Notes under the pieces: generated by a model | Told to the model about the DNA's origin: nothing | Database searches by the model: none | Seen by the model: only the letters and a program-made list of their open reading frames with translations | Assembly: GCA_963802915.1 (NCBI GenBank) | Contig: CAWDKQ010000012.1 | Location: forward strand, 434,001-498,000 | Reading direction: 5' to 3' | Origin: JAICMB01 sp963802915 | GTDB lineage: Bacteria; Acidobacteriota; Terriglobia; Bryobacterales; Bryobacteraceae | DNA: 64,000 bases | In this document: positions 51,653 through 60,727 of the stretch, piece by piece | Numbering within the stretch: position 1 is the stretch's first letter | Layout of the letters: each line of letters begins with the position of its first letter | Program-made: the position numbers and the translations under genes

Positions 51653-53314
51653 GTGAAAACAATATTCATTGGCGCATCCGCGCTCGGCGCCGCATTATTG
51701 CTGGGGCTGGACAGCGGCGCGCCTCGGATCCTATTCCGGAACATTGCCGCGAGATCCGGCATGCACTTCGTGCTCGACAATAGCGACACGCCGGAGAAGC
51801 ATCAGCCCGAGACCATGATCGCCGGCGTTGCCGTCTTCGATTACAACAACGACGGGCTTCCGGACATTTACTTCGTCAACGGCGCGAAGCTGCCGGAAAT
51901 GGACAAGAGCGATCCGCGTTACTGGAACCGCTTGTATCGGAACAACGGCGACGGGACTTTTACGGATGTCACGGAAAAAGCTGGCGTCAAAGGCATCGGA
52001 TACGGAATGGGTGTAGCGGCGGGCGATTACGACAACGACGGCTGGGTGGATCTCTACGTGGCTGGAGTGAACGCGAATCAGCTTCTTCACAACAATGGCG
52101 ACGGCACCTTCACCGATGTGACCCGCAAGGCCGGGGTTGACGGCGTCGATTTAAAACTGGGCAAACTGTTCTCCATCAGCGCCGGATGGTTCGATTACGA
52201 CAACGATGGGAGGCTGGATCTCTTCGTCACCAACTACATTCGTTGGGATGCGAGTAAGGAGCCGAAGTGCATGAGTGGCGATGTTCGCGCTTACTGCAAT
52301 CCAAACGTCTTTCAGGGGCAGCCGAACATGCTCTTCCACAATAATGGTGACGGCACTTTTACGAACGTCTCAGAGAAATCGGGCATCGGCAAGCTGGTTG
52401 GGAAGGGCATGGGCGTCGCATTCGCCGATTACGACAATGATGGGTTCACGGACATCTTCGTCTCGAACGACACCTATCGAAATTTCCTGTTTCACAACAA
52501 TGGCAACGGTACATTCAGCGAGGTCGGCGTAACCGCGGGTGTGGCCTACAACGATGAGGGGAAATCGATGGCCGGGATGGGTGCGGATTTTCGCGACGTC
52601 GATAACGACGGCAAGCCGGACATCTGGGTGGTGGGAATGGTCAACGATACGTTCCCGCTGTTCCAAAACGCCGGGCGCGACTTCATCGACGTCACTGCGT
52701 CCTGGGGCGTCGCCAAGGCGACTGCTCGCATGACGGCGTGGAGCGCGGGAATTTACGATTTCGACAACGACGGAATGAAGGATCTGTTTGCCGCCGGCGG
52801 CGCGATTCTGGACAATGAGGAACTGGTGGATCGCCTGCCGACGAGGCTTCCCAATCTCGTTCTACGCAACATCAATGGCCGCCGGTTCGAGGATGTGAGC
52901 GAAGCGGCAGGCCTGCGCGGTGTTCCGGAGCAGCATCGAGGCGCGGCGTTCGGCGACTTCAATAATGACGGCAGAATCGACGTCGTTGTGAGCTGTATGA
53001 ATGCTCCGGCGGAACTCTGGATGAACCAATCCGGCGGCGGTAATCACTGGCTGATGCTGAAGCTGCGAGGGACGAAGAGCAACCGCGAGGGACTGGGAGC
53101 GAAAGTACGCGTGGAGCCCGAGAATGGGCCGGTGCAGTGGAATCACGCGACCACCAGCGTCGGCTTCAGTTCATCGAGCGATGACCGCGTCCATTTCGGC
53201 CTGGGCTCGGCGCGGTTCGCCAAAAAAGTCGAGATCACGTGGCCGAGCGGGCTGAAACAGGTACTCCACGACGTACCGGCAGATCGAATCGTCAATGTGA
53301 CCGAAGGCCGGTAG
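51653..53314 (+). CDS. FG-GAP/VCBS repeat protein with ASPIC/UnbV domain (CRTAC1-like), exported
   Basis: 553 residues, GTG start, hydrophobic N-terminal segment (about 1-22). Seven calcium-binding D-x-[DN]-x-D-G loops occur in FG-GAP/VCBS repeats: DYNNDGLPD, DYDNDGWVD, DYDNDGRLD, DYDNDGFTD, DVDNDGKPD, DFDNDGMKD and DFNNDGRID, forming a beta-propeller of seven blades. Four NNGDGTF-type strands alternate with them. The C-terminal 75 residues are an ASPIC/UnbV domain (GLGAKVRVEPENGPVQWNHATTSVGFSSS, ITWPSGLKQVLHDVP). Members of this group are secreted and of unknown role; cell-surface binding or adhesion is plausible. It is a single gene, with its end only 2 bases from the convergent regulator gene. 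The GTG start has no ribosome site at the usual spacing. Confidence 0.9.
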   Translation: MKTIFIGASALGAALLLGLDSGAPRILFRNIAARSGMHFVLDNSDTPEKHQPETMIAGVAVFDYNNDGLPDIYFVNGAKLPEMDKSDPRYWNRLYRNNGDGTFTDVTEKAGVKGIGYGMGVAAGDYDNDGWVDLYVAGVNANQLLHNNGDGTFTDVTRKAGVDGVDLKLGKLFSISAGWFDYDNDGRLDLFVTNYIRWDASKEPKCMSGDVRAYCNPNVFQGQPNMLFHNNGDGTFTNVSEKSGIGKLVGKGMGVAFADYDNDGFTDIFVSNDTYRNFLFHNNGNGTFSEVGVTAGVAYNDEGKSMAGMGADFRDVDNDGKPDIWVVGMVNDTFPLFQNAGRDFIDVTASWGVAKATARMTAWSAGIYDFDNDGMKDLFAAGGAILDNEELVDRLPTRLPNLVLRNINGRRFEDVSEAAGLRGVPEQHRGAAFGDFNNDGRIDVVVSCMNAPAELWMNQSGGGNHWLMLKLRGTKSNREGLGAKVRVEPENGPVQWNHATTSVGFSSSSDDRVHFGLGSARFAKKVEITWPSGLKQVLHDVPADRIVNVTEGR

Positions 53315-53316
53315 GT

Positions 53317-54870
53317 TCAAGGCTTCTGAGGAGTTTCGTCGTCGACTTCAAGGAAATTGATCATCGCGTTATTGCGCGATGCCGTAAATGTCAGGCGCAA
53401 CTTCCCGTCCGCATCGGGATGCAGATTGTGAAACGTCTTTATTAACGCCCGGTCCGATCCGCCAGCTTCCTTGAAGACATCCAGATTCTTGATCAGTGAA
53501 GAGCCGTTGCAGGAGATATCGAAAAGCCGGCTTTGAGCGCCTCCGCCACCAGGAACCTTCGGTCCGAACCACATCTCGGAGAAACCCAGTGTGACTGCAT
53601 ACGTGCCGGTGTCGGCCACGGGAATGAGGTAATCGAAAGAGGCGCCGTAGCGCTCCGTGCTGAACAGATCAGGATCCGGGGTTCCGCTGACTTCATCCCG
53701 CCTTTCCACCGTTGTCCCGCCGCGATAATACCGCTCCGGCGGCCAAATGTTGCCATGCGTGTCCGCGTAAAAGGAATCGCTCGCCGTCATGCGGATTGGC
53801 ACCAGCCGTCCACGCATACTGGGCAGGATTTCGATGGCATTTACAAACGCGTATTGACTTCCTCCCTGCGCAAAAGTCAGATGCAAAAAGCCATCCGATG
53901 CGGGAGTGACATCTCGAAAAACGCGGATGTCGGGAACCGAGTTCAAAGTGCCGTCGGCGGCAAAATTGATAGATAAATTTCTCGGTTCTCTGTTAATCCC
54001 CAGCACAATTGGGACCTTCGGCACCGATTCGTCCAGCAGCGTCCAAGGAGTGAGGCTTGGCCCGAAATAAAGGCGCAATTCGTAGACTCCCGGATTCAGC
54101 GGGATGTCGTAGGAGAAATTCCCCCTGCGGCAGTGCCGATAAATGCTTCGATCCGGCGTGCGTGCCAGCAATTGCCGTGGACAAACGATCGCCTCACCGC
54201 CGTGGAACCACTTGTCGGCACCCCAGACCTGGCCGAGCCTGTCGAGGTGAGCGGGGCGGCTATAGCCGGCGAGGATGCGTACGGCCGGGCCGGAGATAGG
54301 TGCGGCTGTCGGGACCGGCGGCGATGGCACTGTGGCCATGGAGGGAGCCTGCGAGATCGTCTTGGAGTGTCGCAGCCAAACAACCGCCGTAATCGCGCAA
54401 CCGAAGATTATGACAACCAGAAAAGCGATAACGAACCAGCGCGGCCAAAAACGCGCGCTCTTCTTCTGTGCAGGCGCACCCGGCAGAACCTCATTCTCAA
54501 GAACGAGCCCGGCGATATTCTCGGCGCCGTTCTTCTGCACTTCGATGAACCGGACTCGGTATTGCCCCGGATCTATGGCAATCCGGAGAGGATTCTCTCT
54601 GCCCTCGTTTTGGTAGTAGCGTTCCAGCCTGCGCCGGAGCCGGAAAGCCTCGACGCGCACAATGGAATCTTCGCGCTCGTCGAAGTTCTCGCCCCGCCCC
54701 AACGCTTCAATCGCGATCTGGTGTTCCTTCGGCTGCTCGGCCATCCCATCGAAATGCCGTTCACATAAATAGCGAAGAAACCGCGATTGGTTGGGAGCTT
54801 TTCTAAAAGCGGCGGAATTCAGAACGGCATCCAACTCAGCGCGTTCCTGTCCCGTCTCGATCAGATCCAC
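53317..54870 (-). CDS. Membrane-bound winged-helix regulator with two malectin-like domains
   Basis: 517 residues. N-terminal cytoplasmic domain (about 13-110): helix bundle AAFRKAPNQSRFLRYLCERHF, then DSIVRVEAFRLRRRLERYYQ and a final IAIDPGQYRVRF, matching the recognition helix and wing of OmpR/CadC-type winged helices. One transmembrane helix (about 143-166). Extracytoplasmic part: two malectin-like carbohydrate-binding domains, about 195-350 (GADKWFHGG, FSYDIPLNPGVYELRLYFGP, FVNAIEI) and about 358-512 (YYRGG, FSTERYGASFDYLIPVADTGTYAVTLGFSEMWF, INFLEVDD). This is a ToxR/CadC-like layout with a sugar sensor, which I have not seen described. It is divergent from the TonB-dependent receptor across 247 bases containing a perfect 10-8-10 inverted repeat. 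Confidence 0.8.
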   Translation of the reverse strand: MDLIETGQERAELDAVLNSAAFRKAPNQSRFLRYLCERHFDGMAEQPKEHQIAIEALGRGENFDEREDSIVRVEAFRLRRRLERYYQNEGRENPLRIAIDPGQYRVRFIEVQKNGAENIAGLVLENEVLPGAPAQKKSARFWPRWFVIAFLVVIIFGCAITAVVWLRHSKTISQAPSMATVPSPPVPTAAPISGPAVRILAGYSRPAHLDRLGQVWGADKWFHGGEAIVCPRQLLARTPDRSIYRHCRRGNFSYDIPLNPGVYELRLYFGPSLTPWTLLDESVPKVPIVLGINREPRNLSINFAADGTLNSVPDIRVFRDVTPASDGFLHLTFAQGGSQYAFVNAIEILPSMRGRLVPIRMTASDSFYADTHGNIWPPERYYRGGTTVERRDEVSGTPDPDLFSTERYGASFDYLIPVADTGTYAVTLGFSEMWFGPKVPGGGGAQSRLFDISCNGSSLIKNLDVFKEAGGSDRALIKTFHNLHPDADGKLRLTFTASRNNAMINFLEVDDETPQKP

Positions 54871-54948
54871 GTGGACCCCCCTGCCTTGATGCCTGCAAGC
54901 TTATCAGGATCGAATTCCCAGGTCAACCGCCTACCTTGTTGAGCAGCC

Positions 54949-54976
54949 GAGCGTTACACCGTTACTTGTAACGCTC
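54949..54976. promoter_or_regulatory. 10-8-10 inverted repeat, probable operator of the malectin regulator
   Basis: GAGCGTTACA (54949-54958), spacer of 8, TGTAACGCTC (54967-54976): a perfect 10-base inverted repeat. A third half-site copy GTTAC lies in the spacer (54961-54965). It is 78 bases from the regulator start and 141 bases from the receptor start. There is no T-run, so a terminator is unlikely. A 10-base palindrome TGGTTAACCA follows at 54985-54994. Confidence 0.6.
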
Positions 54977-55036
54977 CACGAGTCTGGTTAACCAAGACGT
55001 AGCTAATGAGACGGACTCCTCAAGGCTCGTTCCCTT

Positions 55037-55042
55037 TATACT
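55037..55042 (+). promoter_or_regulatory. TATACT -10 box of the TonB-dependent receptor gene
   Basis: TATACT matches the -10 consensus in five of six positions, about 75 bases before ATG 55118. No good -35 box lies at the right distance, which fits a promoter that needs an activator. The inverted repeat at 54949-54976 is 60-88 bases upstream of the -10 box, a usual place for activator binding. Confidence 0.4.
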
Positions 55043-55117
55043 TGCAGGCGCAACTCCCAGGGCTACCGAGCGCATTGCTTCCGAGAGTGTGCAAAACGGG
55101 ATCAAAGGAGAAACTTC

Positions 55118-58100
55118 ATGAACTTATACACGCGCATCGCACTTACTTCAGTGATGTTGCTTGCGGGGACGTGGGCGCAATCGATCATGGGTACACTCAC
55201 GGGAACCGTTGCGGATAGCAGCGGCGCAGTGATTCCGCAAGCCAACGTCTCTATACGAAATGAGGCCTCTGGCGATATCCGTCGTACGGTCACCAATAGC
55301 GGTGGTTTTTTTACTTTTTCCGCACTGCCCGCCGCGACGTATTCCCTGGATGTTGAGGTCGCCGGCTTTGCCAAATGGCAGGACATCGGGATCGCATTGC
55401 ACAGCGGGGATAGTAAGACGATTGGCGTAGAGCTTCGCCCCGCATCCAGCATGGAGCATATCGATGTGACGGCTGCGGTGACCACACTCGCGACGATCGA
55501 CTCCGGAGAAAAATCGGCTGTGATCAGCGCCCGCGAACTCCAGAACCTTGCGATCGTCGGGCGCGACGCGGCCGAGCTGATCAAAATCCTGCCAGGAGCT
55601 GCCATGGTGGCCAACGGCGGCGTCAACGGCCAGGCTTATAGCGGTGAGGTTTACGGCATCAACGGATCGGGCATCGGAGGCAACCAAGGTGGACTTGGTG
55701 GCAACAACATCAATGGTCAAGCTGTGGATATCACCATGGATGGCGGCCACACCTATGATCCCGGGGCCGTCGGCTCCGCCACGCCCGTAAACCCCAACGT
55801 GGAGATGATTCAGGAAATTAAGGTGCTGACCTCCAACTTCGCCGCTGAAAATGCCAAAGGTCCGGTGGTGATGAATACGGTTTCGAAAGCCGGTGGCACG
55901 TCCTTCCACGGGGAGGCATACCTGACGGCTCGTAACGCCGTGATGAATTCGGCGGATTGGCAGAACAATTACAGCGACGTTCCGAAACCCAACAGCAGTT
56001 ATTATTTCCCCGGTGGAAACATCGGAGGCCCGGTGGTGATCCCCGGAACCAATTTCAACAAACTCCACGACAAACTATTCTTCTTCGAAGGCTACGAGTA
56101 TTACGACCAAAAAATCGACGGCGGAGTCGACCGCGCGTTTGTTCCCACGGCTGCGGAGCGCAGCGGCGATTTCAGCCAGGCCGCCAGCTATGGCCCACTG
56201 CAATCGAATCTGGGGGTCATACCAACGGGTACCGGCATCGTGAACGGCGTGATCCCCGCCAGTATGATCGATCCGGGCGCGAAGATTCTGATGAATACTT
56301 ATCCGGTGCCAAACGCCAATCCGCTGACCAACAACGGCTTCAACTACAAGAGCGCGTTGCTGAGCCAGCAGAATTCGTGGCAATCGCTGAGCCGGATCGA
56401 TTACAGCGTCAGCGACAACACCAAAGCTTTCGTCCGCTATAACGCCCAGCGTGAGACGCAGTATTCGCCAAACGGATTGTGGCAAGGGACTGGCGCCGAC
56501 AACACCATTCCGAATCCGAGCAATATCGCGAGCGCCAATGCCTCGGATTCCTGGTCCGCGAGCTTGACCCACGTGTTCTCGCCCACCATGACGAGCGAGA
56601 CCACGTTCTCTTACACTCACATCAACTTCCCCAATTCTCCGGAGGATCCCTCCAAACTACAGCGCGCCGACACCGGATTCCCATACAAGGGAATCTATGG
56701 CACGGCGCAGACGGATCCCAGCCTGCTGAGCTGGGGTGGCGCCTTCCCGGACCTTGGCGTGGCTGGCTACAACTTCCACCCGAACATGATCGCCCAGAAG
56801 GGCATCGTTACCGCCGGCGAGAATTTCACCAAAGTATTTGGCTCTCACATGACCAAGTTCGGTGTCTATTTCGAACAGGTTTATAACAGGCAGGACAACT
56901 GGGCGGAGAGCGAAGGCGTTTTCGAATACGAGCCGTGGAACACTATTTCCGGAAATATCTATGCCGACATGCTGATGGGGCAAGGCTTTTCCAGCTACAC
57001 CGAAGCCGCCCAGACGGCGCCCGGCAATCTCGGCCAGCGCATTCTCGATTTTTACGCCCAGGACGCCTGGAAGGTCACGCGGCGTCTGACGCTCGAATAT
57101 GGCATCCGATTGGAACACTTGCCGCAGCCCTGGGACAAAGGAGGCGTCGGCTTCGCCGTATTCAATGCCTCGGCTTACAGTAACGACCCGGCTCAGGTGA
57201 ACGCGCACACTGGCCTCGAATGGAATGCTATCGACAAGAACGTTCCACTTTCCGGCGTCTCGAGTCCAGTGTTGTTCTACTCGCCGCGCTTGGGCTTGGC
57301 CTTCGATGTCTTCGGAACCGGTAAGACCGTTCTTCGCGGCGGGTGGGGAATGTTCCGCAATCCGGCGAGCGTGCAGAACGGCGGGTACACGGGGCCGTGG
57401 ACGACCGCGGCTGGGAGCGAAAGCTATAGCTGCGGTTTCAATCAAACCGGATGCCTGAACTGGGCTTCCATCGATCTGCTCAAGCAGGCGCCAAATGTTC
57501 CTCAGGGTCCTGGTTCCGGCTATACCACCATCAACGTCATGGGGACGGGGCCGAACACCAACGAGCAGCCGCTGACCACCAGCTATAGCTTCAGCATCGA
57601 CCAGGCACTGCCGGGCCGTTTTCTGCTGGAAACCTCCTATGTCGGGAACCAGAGTAAATACGGGCTGGAAACTCCCGACACCAATGCGATTCCACTGTTC
57701 ACTCCGGGCGTCGCCGGCGCTTCCAACGTGAACATTTACCGGCCTAAGCTGAACTATCAAAACATCAACGAAACTCTCTACATCTCGAAGTCCGAATACG
57801 ATTCTCTGCAGGTTTCCCTGCGGCGGAATGTGGGATGGCTAAACCTGCAGGCAAATTACACGTTCTCGAAGTCCATGGGCACTCAGAACGTGAATGGCGC
57901 CCTGCCGGATTACGGTCTGAATTACTTCTGGGGCGTCAATCCAGGCAATCGCCCGCAGGTGCTCAGCATCGCCTATACGTTGAACGTTCCGAGTTTCGTG
58001 CATGGCAACCTTCTGGCGCGCGGCCTCGCGAATGGATGGCAGGTCTCCGGCATCTTCCAGGCCGAGAGCGGTCCGGATTTGATCGCGCAGAACGCGAACT

Positions 58101-58531
58101 TCAACTTCACGGAAACGAACCTCAGCGCGCAATCGAGCCTGAACTCGCCCAGCGCGCCTCTCAACCCGATCCTGGTGTGCAATCCCACTTCGAATCTCAA
58201 ATCGGGCCAGTATGTGAATGGCGCTTGTTTCGCCCCGCCTGCGGTTGGGCAGTTGGGAGCCGGCGTATTTCCGTACATCCCGGGTCCGGCCTTCTTCAGC
58301 ACCGATCTCGGCCTGTACAAGAACTTTCAGATTAGCGAACGCCAGAAGTTTCAATTCCGGGTCTCGGCGTTCAATCTCCTGAATCATCCCTTAACAACTT
58401 TCCGCTCCGGTGATCCGAACCTCTACCTCACGTACAATGCGGCGGGAGTGTTGCAGGTTCCGAACTTCGGCGTCGCCGACTACAAGACCGGCCATCGCGT
58501 GATCGAACTGGCGGTGAAGTACTTCTTCTAA
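55118..58531 (+). CDS. Oar-like TonB-dependent receptor with carboxypeptidase-regulatory-like domain
   Basis: 1137 residues from ATG 55118, with AAAGGAG 7 bases upstream. Signal peptide (about 1-20); carboxypeptidase-regulatory-like domain (about 22-110: GTLTGTVADSSGAVIPQANVSIRNEASG); plug domain (about 125-260); then a large beta-barrel (about 300-1137) ending in an aromatic residue (ELAVKYFF), as required for outer-membrane insertion. The GRDAAELIKILPG plug motif and NVEMIQEIKVLTSNFAAE are typical of the Oar/TonB-dependent family of Acidobacteria. It should import a large ligand, probably an oligosaccharide, using energy from TonB, whose genes are not here. The TPR genes and the GH106 gene downstream suggest a rhamnose-containing glycan. 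Confidence 0.9.
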   Translation: MNLYTRIALTSVMLLAGTWAQSIMGTLTGTVADSSGAVIPQANVSIRNEASGDIRRTVTNSGGFFTFSALPAATYSLDVEVAGFAKWQDIGIALHSGDSKTIGVELRPASSMEHIDVTAAVTTLATIDSGEKSAVISARELQNLAIVGRDAAELIKILPGAAMVANGGVNGQAYSGEVYGINGSGIGGNQGGLGGNNINGQAVDITMDGGHTYDPGAVGSATPVNPNVEMIQEIKVLTSNFAAENAKGPVVMNTVSKAGGTSFHGEAYLTARNAVMNSADWQNNYSDVPKPNSSYYFPGGNIGGPVVIPGTNFNKLHDKLFFFEGYEYYDQKIDGGVDRAFVPTAAERSGDFSQAASYGPLQSNLGVIPTGTGIVNGVIPASMIDPGAKILMNTYPVPNANPLTNNGFNYKSALLSQQNSWQSLSRIDYSVSDNTKAFVRYNAQRETQYSPNGLWQGTGADNTIPNPSNIASANASDSWSASLTHVFSPTMTSETTFSYTHINFPNSPEDPSKLQRADTGFPYKGIYGTAQTDPSLLSWGGAFPDLGVAGYNFHPNMIAQKGIVTAGENFTKVFGSHMTKFGVYFEQVYNRQDNWAESEGVFEYEPWNTISGNIYADMLMGQGFSSYTEAAQTAPGNLGQRILDFYAQDAWKVTRRLTLEYGIRLEHLPQPWDKGGVGFAVFNASAYSNDPAQVNAHTGLEWNAIDKNVPLSGVSSPVLFYSPRLGLAFDVFGTGKTVLRGGWGMFRNPASVQNGGYTGPWTTAAGSESYSCGFNQTGCLNWASIDLLKQAPNVPQGPGSGYTTINVMGTGPNTNEQPLTTSYSFSIDQALPGRFLLETSYVGNQSKYGLETPDTNAIPLFTPGVAGASNVNIYRPKLNYQNINETLYISKSEYDSLQVSLRRNVGWLNLQANYTFSKSMGTQNVNGALPDYGLNYFWGVNPGNRPQVLSIAYTLNVPSFVHGNLLARGLANGWQVSGIFQAESGPDLIAQNANFNFTETNLSAQSSLNSPSAPLNPILVCNPTSNLKSGQYVNGACFAPPAVGQLGAGVFPYIPGPAFFSTDLGLYKNFQISERQKFQFRVSAFNLLNHPLTTFRSGDPNLYLTYNAAGVLQVPNFGVADYKTGHRVIELAVKYFF

Positions 58532-58540
58532 TATAGATTG

Positions 58541-59623
58541 ATGGTTGCGCTGTTCCCTGCAATCTTGTTTTTGCTTGCTTCGGCCGACTTCACTCAAGTT
58601 TCCGAACGGGCGGAGCAAGCAAAAACAGCAGGCCACACCGAAGATGCGGTCTTGCTTTACGGCGAAGGCGTGCAACTTCGCCCGACATGGGCGGATGGCT
58701 GGTGGTCTCTGGGAACTCTGCTTTTTGAGCAGCAGCGATTCCCAGAGGCCGAAGCGGCGCTGAACCGTTTCATAACGCTGACGCCGAATGCCTGGGCAGC
58801 ATACGCGCCGCTGGCATTGTGCGAATACGAAACCCACCACTACGACAGCGCGGAGAAGCATTTCGAGCTGTGGGCGTCGAAAAAGCCGCCGGCGTCGAAA
58901 GCGCTAATGGCCGACGCCTTCTTCCACTGGGCGCTGCTGCTGACTCGACAGGGACGATTTGAGCAAGCGCTCGTTCTACTGACAGCCCAGGCCAAAGCCG
59001 GCAATACCGCCGGCGCGATCACTGAGGCTATGGGTCTTGCTTCGCTGCGAATTCCAAATCTTCCGGAAGACTATCCGCCCGCGGAGCGCGAGCCGATTTG
59101 GATGGCCGGTCGTGCCACGCTCGAATCGAGGCTGCGGCGTTTCGATCAGGCTGCAATCGATGCCAGACAGCTACTGTTGCACTACGGAAACCATCCGAAC
59201 GTTCACTATTTCCTCGGCATCGTTTCACTGGACGCGAACGACAGCGCCAACGCGGCAAACGAGTTCCAGCGCGAACTGGAGATCTCACCGCGGCATGTGC
59301 CCGCCCTCCTTCAACTGGCCTTCTACAATCTCGAGCGTGGCGAGCCGGGCAACGCCCTTCCGCTCGCCGAGCAAGCCGTCGCGATCGCTCCGGGCGATTT
59401 CGTCGCGCAAGCAGCGCTGGGAAAGGCGCTGTTCTCGACTGGACGATTCGAAGAGAGCGCGCGTCACCTCGAGATGGCTCGAAAGATTGCCCCGGAAAGC
59501 CCGTACATCCGATGGGCGCTCTCGCAGACCTACGCCGCACTCGGGCGGCATGACGATGCCGAACGCGAGCGCGCTGTTTTCGCCAAACTGAAACCGCGCA
59601 CGCCGCAAGAGGACGCGCGATGA
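58541..59623 (+). CDS. TPR protein, first of a tandem pair
   Basis: 360 residues, ATG 58541, 9 bases after the receptor stop (a TTG three bases earlier is equally possible). A hydrophobic N-terminus (about 1-14, signal peptide) is followed by about nine TPR units, for example WADGWWSLGTLLFEQQRFPEAEAALNRFITLTP and NVHYFLGIVSLDANDSANAANEFQRELEISPRHVPALLQLAFYNLERGEPGNALPL. It is a likely periplasmic scaffold or SusD-like helper for the receptor. The next gene resembles it over its full length: both share WxxGxWxLGTLL-E--RF-EAE-xLxRFxxxx and REL-ISP-HxPxLxL blocks, indicating a tandem duplication. Translation is coupled to the next gene by an ATGA overlap. Confidence 0.82.
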   Translation: MVALFPAILFLLASADFTQVSERAEQAKTAGHTEDAVLLYGEGVQLRPTWADGWWSLGTLLFEQQRFPEAEAALNRFITLTPNAWAAYAPLALCEYETHHYDSAEKHFELWASKKPPASKALMADAFFHWALLLTRQGRFEQALVLLTAQAKAGNTAGAITEAMGLASLRIPNLPEDYPPAEREPIWMAGRATLESRLRRFDQAAIDARQLLLHYGNHPNVHYFLGIVSLDANDSANAANEFQRELEISPRHVPALLQLAFYNLERGEPGNALPLAEQAVAIAPGDFVAQAALGKALFSTGRFEESARHLEMARKIAPESPYIRWALSQTYAALGRHDDAERERAVFAKLKPRTPQEDAR

Positions 59624-60717
59624 CCGCTGTAACGATGGCACTGGCGATGGCTTTCGCATCGACCGCGACCCAACCCGCGGCGTTCGAGCAGTTGTCAAGA
59701 GAAGCGGCTGCGGCCCGCGATGGGAATCGCGCCGACGATGCCATCCGTCTCTACCGGCAGGCGCTGGCAATCCGTCCTACATGGGATCAAGGATTGTGGT
59801 ACCTGGGGACGCTGCTGTATGAAAAGGACCGCTTCGCCGAGGCAGAAGACGTGTTGCGCCGTTTTGTCGCCGTGGACGCCGATACCGGTCCAGGATGGGT
59901 CCTGCTGGGCCTGAGCGAGTTTCAGACCCGCGAATATGATCGCTCGCTCGACCACCTCCAGCACGGGCTGGCATTCGGCCTTGGCGACCGCACCGCCATG
60001 AACCGGTCGGCTTGGTACTTCGTAGCCGTTCTACTGACTCGCGCGGAGCGCTTCGACGAGAGTATGGACCTCCTGTTTGATGTCCGCCGCATCGGGCCCC
60101 CTTCAAAGCAACCAACGGATTCGATAATAGACGCCGCGGGTCTTGCCGCTCTGCGGCTGCCCTTGACCACGGGCGAGATATCGCCAGAGAGGCGAGCTGT
60201 CATTGAGCTGGCTGGCAAGGCCGCATGGACTCTCTATGGCGCGCACAAGCAGGAGGACGCTGAGGGCTTACTCAAGCAGCTCGTGACCGAATACCCGGCG
60301 GAGCCTGGCGTGCACTTCCTATATGGAGCGATCCTGATGGATTCGCGCCCCGAGGAGGCGATTGCTGAGATGCGGCGGGAATTGGAAATCTCCCCGAATC
60401 ACATTCCGTCCCGCGTGCGGCTCGTCGAGAAGTACCTGCGCGAGAACAAGCCCGATGAGGCCCTCCCCCTGGCCCGCCAGGCTGTCGCGCTCAACCCGGA
60501 TACGTCGGCGTCGCATTTGGCCCTGGGCGAAGTGCTAGCGCACCAAAAGGATTATCCCGGCGCGATCGTCGAACTGGAAATAGCTCGCCGGCAGTCGCCC
60601 GCTGTTGTCCGAATTCGTTGGGCGCTCAGCCGGGCGTATTCTGGCGCTGGGCGGGCCGAAGACGCCGCTCGCGAAGCGGACGAGGTGAAAAAACTAAGAC
60701 AGAGCGAGGAGAAATAA
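59620..60717 (+). CDS. TPR protein, second of a tandem pair
   Basis: 365 residues starting at ATG 59620, overlapping the stop of its paralogue by four bases. It has a hydrophobic start (about 1-20) and repeated TPRs (DDAIRLYRQALAIRPTWDQGLWYLGTLLYEKDRFAEAEDVLRRFVAVDADT and, later, NTSASHLALGEVLAHQKDYPGAIVELEIARRQSP-like units). It probably works with the first TPR protein in glycan handling with the receptor. The stop lies 10 bases before the end of a convergent TPR gene. No enzymatic motif is present. The relation to the paralogue is by likeness of motif order, judged by eye. Confidence 0.82.
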   Translation: MTAVTMALAMAFASTATQPAAFEQLSREAAAARDGNRADDAIRLYRQALAIRPTWDQGLWYLGTLLYEKDRFAEAEDVLRRFVAVDADTGPGWVLLGLSEFQTREYDRSLDHLQHGLAFGLGDRTAMNRSAWYFVAVLLTRAERFDESMDLLFDVRRIGPPSKQPTDSIIDAAGLAALRLPLTTGEISPERRAVIELAGKAAWTLYGAHKQEDAEGLLKQLVTEYPAEPGVHFLYGAILMDSRPEEAIAEMRRELEISPNHIPSRVRLVEKYLRENKPDEALPLARQAVALNPDTSASHLALGEVLAHQKDYPGAIVELEIARRQSPAVVRIRWALSRAYSGAGRAEDAAREADEVKKLRQSEEK

Positions 60718-60727
60718 CTAGCCCGAA

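Noticed and set aside
56657..57760. 367-codon frame opposite the receptor gene
   Set aside because: It is antisense to the beta-barrel of the receptor and has no signal peptide, motif or ribosome site.
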